From the NCBI GenBank assembly GCA_028278335.1, contig JANQEN010000021.1:1-58030 (forward strand): a stretch of DNA of 58,030 bases. Direction: 5' to 3'. The first letter of the stretch is position 1. Each line of letters starts with the position of its first letter. The translations under genes were made by a program, and so were the position numbers. The notes beneath the pieces were generated by a model. The model ran no database searches, was not told the DNA's origin, and saw nothing but the letters and a program-made list of their open reading frames with translations. This DNA comes from Chitinivibrionales bacterium (GTDB lineage: Bacteria; Fibrobacterota; Chitinivibrionia; Chitinivibrionales; JANQEN01). Positions 25,183 to 34,886 of the stretch are shown piece by piece.

Positions 25183-27341
25183 CGTGTTCCTACATAAATC
25201 TCCAAAATATTGTCGCCATTGTCAACATTGTTTGAGGGTAGGCCAAACATGCCCCTTTCATCATAGATGTCAACATAGGAAAAATTAAGTCCTGCCTCAA
25301 AGGCAAGGTTGAAAAAAAGAGGAGCAGTAAGCACATCAAAGCCAGTATTAAAGCCCCAGGAGGCAAAATAGGTGCCTCCTTTAGGATAGTAACCACCATT
25401 TTCCTGTGAAAGGTATAGTGTTGCAAAGTTAATGTATTTAAACAACTCCTTATTAATGGAAAAGGAGAGAGAGAAGTCAAAATTGTTCTTAATATTGAAG
25501 GTGTCTACGATATACTCTCCATTGTCCAAGCGCATAAAGGGCTTACGATTTAAAAAATCGTGCTTAATGGTGAAATCAACAGCCGATCCCTTAAAGGGTT
25601 TGGCCCGAATATAGGTTTTAAAACCAAAGGCTCGACGATTTTTTGACAGGGTATTTACCTGTGTCCAATATTGAATGGTATCATCCTCCAGCTCTTCAAA
25701 CATCAAGCGATTTGACCAATAGGTCGATCCAAAATGCCCCGATACTAACCGCCCATTCTCAACAATATAGCAGAGACCAAAATTGATATTACGAATTTGT
25801 ACTCCAATATCTGGTCCATGGAATATCCAGCCATCTCCACCACCAGAGCCAATCTTTCGAGCTGTCTGAACGAGCACCTCAACCATTGAGTGCTCAAGAA
25901 CAGGAATTTGCAAGCCCAGGCCGAGCTCATACACATGAGCGTGGGAAGATACTGTTGACTGATTAGGAACACTGGGCGCATCAAGAATCGAGCTAAAGTC
26001 TATAAATCGTGAGTTTTTATTATTTAAATTTTTGTTATATTGATTTGCATCATAATAATAGCCTGCCCCAATCCAGGCCATGCCTGGATAAAGATTTCCT
26101 TGAAGACCACCGACGAGCCAATTTGACACATCAGAGATAAAGAAATTAATATCAAAGAGATCCGCAGCAAACCGGCTTTTAATTCCTAATGGTTGTGTTA
26201 CCGAATAGACACTCTTGTTTGTATAGTTGTCTACAACCAGCCCTTTGCCAAGAGTATACTCTTTGATTGGTCCTAAGCAGAAGTACCGTTGATCGCTCTC
26301 CGTTCCAAAAGTTAAATGATGGATTTTGTCAAACACGCCCTCCAGAGAGTTAAAATGCATCGATACCTTTCCCTCGTAATCCCGGGCAAAGGGAATAGTA
26401 AGTCCGAAGGAAAAATTTCCCACAAAGAAGGATGGCACCAGCTCAAAATAGGGAAAAGCCTGACCACCAGCAATTCCCACCGATGACAGAAAGGCAAGCT
26501 CCCCACGACCTTCGTACAGTCGATTACTCCGTTTAAGCGGCTTAAAGAAGCTTCGTTTCTTATTTCTATCCTCTAAAATATGACCCCATATTTTATCCTG
26601 ACTAAAAAGTCGTTTGTGCATCCGTAAATCAGCTTCACTTTTATCTTGCTGTAATTGTTGAGAGAGGGAGAGACGATTTGCTGAGGTTCGATCTTCTGTT
26701 GGCTCAATACCGGCAGCCTCAATCTCTCGATCAATAAATTCATCACCAAAGAAATGTTTGAGAACAGCCACATGTCGATAGGTGATATAAAGGGGAGCGG
26801 TTGGCTCCTTACCGGGAAGCACAATTGTGGTTAGTCCTGTATTGAGCTTTTTGCCCTGCTGTTGAGCAATATTTCTAGCTTTAGCAGACCCATTAAGAAC
26901 CTGGAAACCCGTATGACCGGTCTTTGCTTCAACAACCGCAGAGACAACACCGCTGTCGATTTCCGAAACCGCATTTGCCGTATAAATGTTTGCTTTACTC
27001 TTTCCAATAGCCTTAATAAGTACACCACCGGAAAAGAGCGTTGTATTAATGTCAAGGCCCTTATCGTCACGTTCACGAATATTAAGGAGGATCCTTGTAT
27101 TAGATCCAAGTACAACAGCATTCTCTTCTCCATACTGTAAAATGACCTTGGTCTGAAAGAAGGTCTCGATAATATCATTATCATAGAGCTTGTCCCCCAA
27201 GGCAAGACTCTCCCAGCTCTTTTTTTGGGCACGCTGAACATTGACGGTCCCCTCAATGAGCGAAGCCTGGAAGGAGGGTTGCGAAAACACACTCGTTCCA
27301 AAAAATAATAGAGCAAGAAAAATGTGAATTGTTGTTTTCAT
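25167..27341 (-). CDS. FecR-domain protein with C-terminal beta-rich (barrel-like) region
   Basis: A 724-residue exported protein. A signal peptide (residues 1-20) is followed by a FecR-type beta domain at about 25-180, with sequence like SLIEGTVNVQRAQ, ALGDKLYDNDIIET and a run of short strands. Residues 200-290 look like a helical, charged linker. Residues 290-724 are beta-rich with many aromatic and Gly/Asn turns, as in outer-membrane barrels, and end in GTRWGFM. FecR domains here lack any sigma/anti-sigma context, so peptidoglycan or surface sensing is the more likely role. It overlaps nadC, though a functional link with NAD synthesis is not obvious. Confidence 0.7.
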   Translation of the reverse strand: MKTTIHIFLALLFFGTSVFSQPSFQASLIEGTVNVQRAQKKSWESLALGDKLYDNDIIETFFQTKVILQYGEENAVVLGSNTRILLNIRERDDKGLDINTTLFSGGVLIKAIGKSKANIYTANAVSEIDSGVVSAVVEAKTGHTGFQVLNGSAKARNIAQQQGKKLNTGLTTIVLPGKEPTAPLYITYRHVAVLKHFFGDEFIDREIEAAGIEPTEDRTSANRLSLSQQLQQDKSEADLRMHKRLFSQDKIWGHILEDRNKKRSFFKPLKRSNRLYEGRGELAFLSSVGIAGGQAFPYFELVPSFFVGNFSFGLTIPFARDYEGKVSMHFNSLEGVFDKIHHLTFGTESDQRYFCLGPIKEYTLGKGLVVDNYTNKSVYSVTQPLGIKSRFAADLFDINFFISDVSNWLVGGLQGNLYPGMAWIGAGYYYDANQYNKNLNNKNSRFIDFSSILDAPSVPNQSTVSSHAHVYELGLGLQIPVLEHSMVEVLVQTARKIGSGGGDGWIFHGPDIGVQIRNINFGLCYIVENGRLVSGHFGSTYWSNRLMFEELEDDTIQYWTQVNTLSKNRRAFGFKTYIRAKPFKGSAVDFTIKHDFLNRKPFMRLDNGEYIVDTFNIKNNFDFSLSFSINKELFKYINFATLYLSQENGGYYPKGGTYFASWGFNTGFDVLTAPLFFNLAFEAGLNFSYVDIYDERGMFGLPSNNVDNGDNILEIYVGTRWGFM

Positions 27342-27469
27342 TGTTTGTCTATTTTTTATTGCGCTTTCCCTTAATTTTATAGTAATATTAACCTATAGTC
27401 AAACTCTTCTATGACTTTATTTTATAAATAGTTATAGGAATTATTCACACCCTTTACCTTTGACAGATT

Positions 27470-28408
27470 ATGAAGCTGGTCATTCAGATACCCTGTTGGA
27501 ACGAAGAAAAGACTATTGCCGAAACAATTCATTCACTTCCAAAACAAGTTGAAGGTATTGATTCCATTGAGACAGTGATCATTGATGACGGATCAACTGA
27601 TAATACGGTTAAACAGGCACGTAATGCCGGCGTTGATGCAATTGTGCAATTACCCCGCCATCAAGGACTTGCCAAGGCCTTCTCTGCTGGAACTGATGCT
27701 GCTATAAAGCGAAATGCCGACATATTGGTCAACACCGATGCTGATCATCAGTACCCTTCTGATCAGATAGAACATCTGGTGGCACCGATTATTGATGGAA
27801 AAGCAGACATTGTTATTGGGGACCGACTCTCGTATAAACCACGTCCTTTTTCGCCAATAAAGATGTTTTTAGAACGACTGGGCTCTTTTATTGTCCGTCT
27901 CCTTTCCAAAACAACCGTTAATGACGCAGCCAGCGGCTTTCGTGCCTTTAGTAAAGAGGCGCTCCAGTCACTGGTTATTCATGACACCTTCTCCTATACC
28001 CTGGAAACACTCCTGCTAGCGGGAATGAAAAAATTCCGTATTCATAACATCACCATTCCCATAAACGAGGTTAAGCGAAAATCGCGGCTCTTTAATAGTG
28101 TAAGTCAATATATTCTGCGCTCCTGGATCACCATTACCCGTATTTACTTAATGTATCACCCCCTAAAATTTTTTGTTTCCATTGGAATATGCTGCCTAAT
28201 TTCAGCGCTCTATATTGGTCTTAGATTTCTCATTTTTTTCTTCTCTGGAAATGGAAGTGGTCATATTCAATCCTTAATTCTGTTAGCGGTGTTAGCAGGT
28301 ATGGGATTTCAATGTGTCATACTTGGACTTATTGGAGATGTCATTGCTGCAAATCGAAGACTTTTAGAACAAATGCGTCTTAGACAGCTTAAAGAACAGT
28401 ATGATTAA
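27470..28408 (+). CDS. Family 2 glycosyltransferase (DPM1-like) with C-terminal membrane helices
   Basis: A 312-residue GT-A enzyme. The catalytic domain has VIIDDGSTDNT and NTDADHQYP with the metal-binding Asp pair, followed by an AASGFRAFSKEAL acceptor-side motif as in polyprenyl-phosphate sugar transferases. Two hydrophobic helices near residues 232-252 and 268-290 anchor it. It probably loads a sugar onto polyprenyl phosphate, giving the donor used by the GT39-like membrane enzymes encoded downstream. It is the first gene of the glycan operon, divergent from the FecR gene across a 128-base gap. Confidence 0.85.
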   Translation: MKLVIQIPCWNEEKTIAETIHSLPKQVEGIDSIETVIIDDGSTDNTVKQARNAGVDAIVQLPRHQGLAKAFSAGTDAAIKRNADILVNTDADHQYPSDQIEHLVAPIIDGKADIVIGDRLSYKPRPFSPIKMFLERLGSFIVRLLSKTTVNDAASGFRAFSKEALQSLVIHDTFSYTLETLLLAGMKKFRIHNITIPINEVKRKSRLFNSVSQYILRSWITITRIYLMYHPLKFFVSIGICCLISALYIGLRFLIFFFSGNGSGHIQSLILLAVLAGMGFQCVILGLIGDVIAANRRLLEQMRLRQLKEQYD

Positions 28409-28550
28409 TCGAAAAAGTTTTCTTCTGGTATCTCTCATATGTCATAGCTGTCTTGTGTTTCTTCTTGCAACCCTTCTTTTTGTAACAAAATGGTTCCCCT
28501 ATGGTTCCATTGTTGTGGAGCTTAGAGAATGGCTATATCAATACTTTTAA
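28401..28550 (+). CDS. Small 49-residue membrane protein
   Basis: A 49-codon frame whose ATG overlaps the end of the GT2 gene (its stop is 28406-28408) and whose own stop lies 22 bases inside the next gene (start 28529). The product has a basic head (Asn-Arg-Lys), one hydrophobic segment at about residues 6-28, and a short Trp/Tyr-rich tail (ELREWLYQYF). Overlaps on both sides suggest translational coupling. The composition is that of a single-pass inner-membrane peptide, possibly a helper of the flanking membrane glycosyltransferases. No family is recognised. Confidence 0.5.
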   Translation: MINRKSFLLVSLICHSCLVFLLATLLFVTKWFPYGSIVVELREWLYQYF

Positions 28551-30346
28551 GCATTGCTGCGACACTCTGGCTCTATAGCATATATACAAGCCTTGGATTT
28601 TTGGTTTGTCATGCACTCAAGCTCTCCTTTAAATCCTCGCTGCTCTCAATACTAATCTCCTTTACTATTGGATTTGGCCTTGTAGGAAATATTGTAATGC
28701 TTCTTGCTTTTCTCCAATGGTCAACACCACGTATACTTATTGCACTTTTAATTGTATTAACGATCATATCAATTTCTCAAGTAAAGGAGTCTTTTTTCCA
28801 CACCATTAAATTGACCCGCGCCTTCCTTACCCATCTAAAAAACAGTTCTAAATGGATTGCTTTACCTATGATCATTGTTATTGGAGGATATGGTGCACGG
28901 GGATTACTACCCCCCACAGGATTTGATGGGATTATGTACCATCTTTCAACAGCGAAGCTCTATTTAGAGCATGGTGGTTTCTTTGACATCTACTTCAATG
29001 GGCAGTCTGATTTTCCCATGCTCACCGAGATTCATTTTATGCTGGGATTGGCCCTCGGTAACGATATTATATGCAAAAGCCTCTCCTTTATGCTCGGTGT
29101 TTTTAGTCTTGGGGCTATTGCACATCTCTACAATCAGCTTTCTACTGGAAAGGGTACCTTACTCTGTTGCCTGATATTTTGCACAACCACGCCAATCATT
29201 GCAAATATGTCAAACTGCGATGTTGACATTCCTCAAGCGCTTTGGACAATCTTATCTCTCTGTGTACTTGATTGTTATTTTAATAACAAGCGGACATCTT
29301 TGCTTGTTGTATCTGGCTTCTTTGCTGGGATGGCTTTACAGACTAAAATTTTCGGGGTGTTTGTTATTCCTTTACTTATTATACGAGTGGTACTCGAGGA
29401 TAACAAATCAATAAACCTTTTAGCCAAAACAAAAGTACTCCTTTTTCTCATGCCTGTTCCTCTTTTAATGGGGCTTCCCTGGTATATTAAAAGCTACATC
29501 TATAACGGCACTGTTCTCTCGATCACAAAATACTCCTCCAATCCTGGTATGCCAACACCCATGGGGATTGAGTGCATCAATCAATTCTCCTATTGGATAT
29601 ATAATTCCCTGGTACGAATGATTTCTGCACCGTGGACCTTCTCTCTCTTTCCCTCTCAACATCGGGGAAATACATTAGGCCCCTTACTCCTTGCTGTGCT
29701 TCCCTTTCTGTTCTTTCTTAAAAAGCCACCCAAGATTATAATATTTCTTGTTCTTATGAGTGTTTACCTACTGCAAGTCCTTGTAATGGAGATGCTTTTT
29801 ATTCAAGTGGGTTCCAGTATTAGATACAGCCTGGTTCTACTATTTTGGGGCATTCCCTTAGTTGTCTGGACAATCGAACACCTTAATCAACACAAAAAAA
29901 CACAACGCATGCTTTATGTTTTTGTATTTATTTCCGTGTTTTTGGGAACAATCCTTTTTATTAAGCGCTACCACAAAGAGTGGATTGCCCATATCACCTT
30001 TCAATCACGGGATTCCTACTATCATGCTATACTTCCGGAATATCCCGTTATTGCAAAAATTAACCAACTTGATGATGACAAGGTGGTAATACCCATATAT
30101 AACTATTCCGATTATTTACTCTCTAAACCCTACATTACAGCCCATCGTCGATATGCATCTCGCAAGGACATATTAGAGGATTTTAAATCTAAAAACATTC
30201 GATATATATTTGCCAACAACAAGCTTGACATAAAGGACAATCGGGGTGTGTTTCCTGAAATCCCTGAAAAACAGTGCCTCTTTACCAAGAATGAATATTA
30301 TCTCTACTTAATCCCAGATTCACTTTTTTTTGAGGTGTGCCAATGA
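28529..30346 (+). CDS. GT39-like polytopic membrane glycosyltransferase
   Basis: A 605-residue protein with about 11-13 predicted membrane helices and a C-terminal soluble stretch (about residues 490-605). The first large loop has the pattern GFDGIMYHLSTAKLY, with an acidic residue after the second helix, as in ArnT/PMT-type transferases that use polyprenyl-phosphate sugars. The sugar and acceptor cannot be read. It is embedded in the glycan operon, overlapping the small membrane protein and the GT4 gene. Confidence 0.78.
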   Translation: MAISILLSIAATLWLYSIYTSLGFLVCHALKLSFKSSLLSILISFTIGFGLVGNIVMLLAFLQWSTPRILIALLIVLTIISISQVKESFFHTIKLTRAFLTHLKNSSKWIALPMIIVIGGYGARGLLPPTGFDGIMYHLSTAKLYLEHGGFFDIYFNGQSDFPMLTEIHFMLGLALGNDIICKSLSFMLGVFSLGAIAHLYNQLSTGKGTLLCCLIFCTTTPIIANMSNCDVDIPQALWTILSLCVLDCYFNNKRTSLLVVSGFFAGMALQTKIFGVFVIPLLIIRVVLEDNKSINLLAKTKVLLFLMPVPLLMGLPWYIKSYIYNGTVLSITKYSSNPGMPTPMGIECINQFSYWIYNSLVRMISAPWTFSLFPSQHRGNTLGPLLLAVLPFLFFLKKPPKIIIFLVLMSVYLLQVLVMEMLFIQVGSSIRYSLVLLFWGIPLVVWTIEHLNQHKKTQRMLYVFVFISVFLGTILFIKRYHKEWIAHITFQSRDSYYHAILPEYPVIAKINQLDDDKVVIPIYNYSDYLLSKPYITAHRRYASRKDILEDFKSKNIRYIFANNKLDIKDNRGVFPEIPEKQCLFTKNEYYLYLIPDSLFFEVCQ

Positions 30347-31467
30347 TTAGAGTACTTGTTGTATCCAGGCCAATAGCACCTCCCTGGGATAATGCCCTAA
30401 AAAACCAACTCCGCTACCTGCCAAAACTGGGTGAGATCGAGCTGTTGGTTCCTTCGGTAAGGGGATCAACTATTTCCATTGCGGGAATGCACCCCTATTC
30501 GGTGTATACCAAGGACTCAGGAACGTTGTCTTTGTATCAAAAACTTCGACTCCTTTTTTGGCTTCTTAAATTTAATGATCACTGTGATATCATTCATGTT
30601 CTACGCACACCGGATAAGCTCTCCAGTCCCATTCTTCAATGGCTTTGTAAAAGATTTAACAAACCGGTAATCCAAACGATTTTTAACCAAGTACCACGTT
30701 GCGACCAGAGGAGAAAGCTCTTTTGGGGTGATCAAATAACAGTATGCTCTGAGCATATGAAAAAGCAGCTTGGTACCATGGGTAAAACAAACGTAAATAA
30801 AATTAGCCCAGGAGTCGATTGTAACAAATTCACCTTGTGCTCACCCCAAATGACTGCTGAGTCAAAACAAAAACTTGGTATTGAGAATCGAGTACTAGTT
30901 CTCTTTCCTGGTCACTATGATAAACGTTTGGGTATTTCCAGAATCTTGAATATTGCACCCTCAATTATTGCATCTATTCCTAAGGTTCTCTTTGTTATGG
31001 CCTGTCGAATCCTCTCTTCACAGGATAGGCAACAGGAGACTCAATTCCGCAGTGCTGTTTTAGAGCAGGGTTTAGAAAACCATTTTCTCTTTCGTCATAC
31101 TGTTGAGAATATGCACACTTATATAAATGCATCAGATCTAATCCTCTTCCCTATTATAAATGCTCATCCAAAAATGGATTTGCCCCTGGTACTTATTGAG
31201 AGTATGGCCTGCGGAAAAACGGTCATGCTTGGAAAGGGTGATCCAGCAGAGGAAGTCTTCTGTAATAGTGAATGTGGTATGTTAATTGATGCAAACAGCC
31301 CCATAACCTACAAGGACAAACTCATAGCGCTTTTGAATGATGAAAGCGCTCGAAAAAACTATGGCAGACTTGCTCGAAAAACAGTGGAAGAATATTTTGA
31401 CATAAAGGTAATTGTAAAAAAATACCATCAACTCTATGGTTCAATGTCTCAAAGAGAGGAGCAGTAA
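30343..31467 (+). CDS. Family 4 glycosyltransferase (GT-B)
   Basis: About 374 residues. The ATG at 30343 behind TTGAGG is preferred to the GTG six bases earlier, and it overlaps the previous stop. The C-terminal Rossmann domain has PGVDCNKF, a LVLIESMACGKTVM motif with the donor-binding Glu, and a VEEYFDIKVIVKKY end, all typical of GT4. No membrane helix is present. It adds a sugar in the cytoplasm during glycan or glycolipid assembly. Confidence 0.85.
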   Translation: MIRVLVVSRPIAPPWDNALKNQLRYLPKLGEIELLVPSVRGSTISIAGMHPYSVYTKDSGTLSLYQKLRLLFWLLKFNDHCDIIHVLRTPDKLSSPILQWLCKRFNKPVIQTIFNQVPRCDQRRKLFWGDQITVCSEHMKKQLGTMGKTNVNKISPGVDCNKFTLCSPQMTAESKQKLGIENRVLVLFPGHYDKRLGISRILNIAPSIIASIPKVLFVMACRILSSQDRQQETQFRSAVLEQGLENHFLFRHTVENMHTYINASDLILFPIINAHPKMDLPLVLIESMACGKTVMLGKGDPAEEVFCNSECGMLIDANSPITYKDKLIALLNDESARKNYGRLARKTVEEYFDIKVIVKKYHQLYGSMSQREEQ

Positions 31468-31470
31468 TAA

Positions 31471-32526
31471 GTGGCAGTAATATGGTATGGACAGTACAGT
31501 GCTGAGGTGAAAGCTCTGATAAAACTGCTAAAGACTGGGTTCCTTGATTCAAAGGACCTGGACATTACCAAGCTTATTAATGCCGCAACCCTAAATAAAA
31601 TGGACCACTATTTATTATCCAAAATGAAGGATACTAACACTATAGGTTCTAGTAAGGCTAAAGCCCTATTTGAAACAGAATTACACCTGACAAATAATAT
31701 ATCATCGCTCCTTCAAAAGATAATACCCTCTCTAAGTGAACTTCCTTGGATGACCATGAAATCTTTTTTATCCTATCCCCAGGTCGATCCTGATCTAGAC
31801 ATTGTTTGTATTGACCAATCAAACTTTACAGAATACAAAAACCGATTAGCCTCTTGTGGTTATAAAATAAAACCTGAATTCTCTAAAAGAAGCCATTGGC
31901 GTGAACCCTTTAAACAGCACCTCTATCCGGACAATTTCACACCAAATGATAAAACGATTCCCTATATCCATTTGCACAAAAAATTTTCCTGGAATGGAAT
32001 GACTTTCTTTAACAGTACTGATCTCTGGAACAAGAAAAAAAATATCGCCCTTCAACAGGGTCATAAAATTTCAATTCCCGGCCCCACTGAGGAAATTCTT
32101 ATTACTGCAGCTCATGCCATTTATGAGAACAAATACATCTCTTTAGGTGATTTTATTCATTGTAATAACCTTTGTAAGAATAACACCATACATACTCAAG
32201 ACTTGCTTGAAAAAGCACAACAATGGGGATGGAAGAATGGTTTTGTCCTTTTCTGGGATATTTTCACTTCCTTCCTACAGGACAATGCAATTACTCTTAA
32301 CGTTTCAGCGTGTCAAGAAAGCACACCCAACTCTATGAGGTTAAACAGAAGATTACCCCTAACACTACCCTATCTTCTGTGTCAAAATTGCGTTCTTTTA
32401 AAAATGATCCACGACTGGCGACAAAATAGTTGGCCTCTTCGTTGTCACAACCTTTTAACGATCACTCTCTTTGATCCTGTTCTTCGTTATAGGTACCTAA
32501 AAAGGATGAGGCGGTACTCGCAATGA
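31471..32526 (+). CDS. Nucleotidyltransferase-family protein (NTP_transf_5-like)
   Basis: A 351-residue protein starting with GTG after AGAGGAG. The segment around MKSFLSYPQVDPDLDIVCID resembles the nucleotidyltransferase-fold family often found in polysaccharide clusters, with the DxDxx acidic pair placed as in the active site. HLHKKFSWNG and a later helical half (PTEEILITAAHAIYE) fit the same family. The substrate is unknown. Its place between a GT4 and a P-loop kinase-like gene suggests activation or modification of a glycan precursor. Confidence 0.6.
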   Translation: MAVIWYGQYSAEVKALIKLLKTGFLDSKDLDITKLINAATLNKMDHYLLSKMKDTNTIGSSKAKALFETELHLTNNISSLLQKIIPSLSELPWMTMKSFLSYPQVDPDLDIVCIDQSNFTEYKNRLASCGYKIKPEFSKRSHWREPFKQHLYPDNFTPNDKTIPYIHLHKKFSWNGMTFFNSTDLWNKKKNIALQQGHKISIPGPTEEILITAAHAIYENKYISLGDFIHCNNLCKNNTIHTQDLLEKAQQWGWKNGFVLFWDIFTSFLQDNAITLNVSACQESTPNSMRLNRRLPLTLPYLLCQNCVLLKMIHDWRQNSWPLRCHNLLTITLFDPVLRYRYLKRMRRYSQ

Positions 32527-33155
32527 CGCCCAAGATAATCTCCCTATCAGGTATTGACGGATGTGGAAAAACAGCAATTGCACATAGCCTCTCGCGTATC
32601 TTAGAGAAACAGGAACACAAGGTAAAGGTTATCAAAGGATACTACTATACAGTCCCTGGTTTTCTTGGTTTCTTTTTTAATGCTCTTTTTTCCAAAGCGG
32701 GAAAGCGGGTCGTATCAGAACAGTATGGAAAAAGGAAACGCAGTTTATTAACTCATGGCATCATCCTTCTTAAAACGCTTACCCCGTTGATTGACTTTAT
32801 AATATTCGCTCTATTCATCCGACTTCCTACTCTATTTCGTAATAGAATTATTATTTGTGACAGGCTTTTTCCAGACCAACTGGTCCATATTTTATTTACC
32901 ACCGGCGTAGACTACGGCCTTTATGGATCTCTCTATATGAAGTTTGCACCAAAAGCTGATGTAGCACTCTGGATTGACACACCTTCACCAATAGCTTATA
33001 AACGAAAACCGGAGTACGAACAATGGGTTTTCGATGAAAAAAGTAGGCTCTATTTAGAGTTGTCCGATTTAGGGTATCTCCATACCATTGATCAATCAGC
33101 ACTAAGTGCTGATAGCATTGCTCTAAAAATTTATAACGACTATTTTGGATCATAA
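32523..33155 (+). CDS. Thymidylate-kinase-like P-loop protein
   Basis: A 210-residue P-loop kinase. Walker A is GIDGCGKTAIA at residues 10-20, and an ICDRLFPDQL motif corresponds to the DR(Y/F) region of dTMP kinases. It is unlikely to be the housekeeping tmk: it lies inside a glycan operon, and such divergent copies are common in polysaccharide loci, possibly acting on sugar or lipid precursors. It overlaps the previous gene by four bases. Confidence 0.7.
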   Translation: MTPKIISLSGIDGCGKTAIAHSLSRILEKQEHKVKVIKGYYYTVPGFLGFFFNALFSKAGKRVVSEQYGKRKRSLLTHGIILLKTLTPLIDFIIFALFIRLPTLFRNRIIICDRLFPDQLVHILFTTGVDYGLYGSLYMKFAPKADVALWIDTPSPIAYKRKPEYEQWVFDEKSRLYLELSDLGYLHTIDQSALSADSIALKIYNDYFGS

Positions 33156-33182
33156 ATTAAATCTCGACTCAATCAACAGTAC

Positions 33183-34886
33183 TTGATGATGATGAAAATT
33201 GTAAAACCACTCTTACTTACATTGGCAATCATTCTGATAGCCTGGTACCTTTCTAACAACAGCGACTTTTTTGCTCGAATTGGTCGTATTAGTATGTTTA
33301 CGATTATTGAGCTATCAGCTCTAATTCTCTTGTCAATGATTTTGTTGGGACTTCGTTTTAAAATTGTCATCAAAGCTTTGGGAACAAAGTTAACATTTCA
33401 CGAGTGGTTTGGCCTCACCATTATTGGTACACTGCTCAACTATTTTCCCTTTAGAGCAGGTCTTTTTCTACGGGGATATTATTTGAAAAAACTTAAAAAG
33501 GTACCCTATACCCAATACCTTTCGGGAATGTTTTTTGCTGAATTTATTATGATGCTGACCGCACTGATACTCTTGACCATACTGGTTGGCTTTGGCTATA
33601 CCCACCTTGATAGCACTAAAGCCATAGGCATAATTCTTGGCATACTACTTCTTATAAGCTTGCTTGTGATAAGTCTGTTTATTATTCCAAAAAAGTTTCG
33701 CACTGGTATTTTAGGTCAGTATGTCAACTCAATAAAAGAGGGAAACTCAATCATTGGATCATTTTCTTTTTCTCTGATTTTGCTAATCCTCATCAACTGT
33801 TTCTTTATCGTCTCCTTTGCCTTACGTCTTGTTATTGCATCAAAAGAGATTGGTGTGTCGCTTCCCTTCAGCAGCACCTTAATCATAGCCTCCCTAGCGG
33901 TTGCTTCTGCACCCTTCTATATTATTCCCGGTGGTCTTGGTATTAAGGAGGCCTTAGCAGGAGCTGGTGCATCACTATCTGGTAATGCAGTTAATACTGG
34001 TATTATGCCAACATTGGTTGATCGAGCAGTCTCATTCCTTTGGATACTAATCATTGGTGGCATCTATCAATTTTGGTTATCAAAGAGGTACTTGCTTGAC
34101 CAAAAGGATACCAATGAGAATATTCAAAAAGATACGTCCGATTCAAAGACCTTTTCTCAAACCTATCCTGATGCTCAATCTCTTGAGAGTCGAATGCAAA
34201 AAGCCAAAATGATAGAAGCTATACTTGCCGAAGAGCTCTCTAAAAAAGATATAAAAAGTTGTGTTGGCATTGACCTAGGGTGTGGTATCGGGGTTATTGC
34301 CTCTCATTTATCGCAACGCGTCAAGAGTGTTATTGGCTTTGACCTAGATTTGATTGCCCTAAAAGAGGGAACGCAATATCTAAAAAGCAATCAACCATTG
34401 CTTGCCCATGGTGACTCCCTTGTTCTTCCAATAAAAACAGCATCTGTTGATTTTATTATCTGTAATCATATTTACGAACATGTTTCCGATGCAAACAAAC
34501 TTTTAGAGGAGATATCCCGGATTCTGAAACAGGATGGTCTCTGTTACTTTGGTGCAGCTAATGCCCTTTTTCCAAAGGAACCCCATACCAAGTTATGGGG
34601 TATTCATTGGCTCCCTCGTTCTGTGGCAAATGCAATCCTTGGCAATAAAGGCCCCTATACCGAGCAACTGAAAAGCTATTTTAGTTTAAAAAAGTTAGTC
34701 CAGAAATTCCACTATAAAGACTATACTATTTCAGTACTAAAGGAGCCACAAAAGTATAACAGTTTTGAAGCAATACCTTTATCCTATATATTCACGCTTT
34801 TACCCAGGCCCTTGCTTGCTCTGTTGTGTCCGCTCAGCCAGACGCTTATTTGGGTTCTACGAAAAAAGAGCGAGGCTAAACTATGA
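33183..34886 (+). CDS. Fusion of LPG-synthase-TM/flippase-like domain and SAM methyltransferase
   Basis: A 567-residue two-domain protein. Residues about 5-310 form eight or so helices of the lysylphosphatidylglycerol synthase transmembrane-like family (YIIPGGLGIKEAL motif). After a charged linker (310-345) comes a class I methyltransferase with GIDLGCGIGVIASHL as the SAM loop and an FDLDLIALKEG acidic strand end, then LPIKTASVDFIICNH. The two functions are usually separate proteins. Together they suggest transport of a lipid-linked glycan coupled with methylation, as in O-antigen capping; this coupling is inference. Several ATG codons stand at the start. Confidence 0.82.
   Translation: MMMMKIVKPLLLTLAIILIAWYLSNNSDFFARIGRISMFTIIELSALILLSMILLGLRFKIVIKALGTKLTFHEWFGLTIIGTLLNYFPFRAGLFLRGYYLKKLKKVPYTQYLSGMFFAEFIMMLTALILLTILVGFGYTHLDSTKAIGIILGILLLISLLVISLFIIPKKFRTGILGQYVNSIKEGNSIIGSFSFSLILLILINCFFIVSFALRLVIASKEIGVSLPFSSTLIIASLAVASAPFYIIPGGLGIKEALAGAGASLSGNAVNTGIMPTLVDRAVSFLWILIIGGIYQFWLSKRYLLDQKDTNENIQKDTSDSKTFSQTYPDAQSLESRMQKAKMIEAILAEELSKKDIKSCVGIDLGCGIGVIASHLSQRVKSVIGFDLDLIALKEGTQYLKSNQPLLAHGDSLVLPIKTASVDFIICNHIYEHVSDANKLLEEISRILKQDGLCYFGAANALFPKEPHTKLWGIHWLPRSVANAILGNKGPYTEQLKSYFSLKKLVQKFHYKDYTISVLKEPQKYNSFEAIPLSYIFTLLPRPLLALLCPLSQTLIWVLRKKSEAKL

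Noticed and set aside
32523..33155. Housekeeping thymidylate kinase (tmk)
   Set aside because: The P-loop and DR motif are similar, but the context inside a glycan operon and sequence divergence argue for a specialised kinase-like protein.
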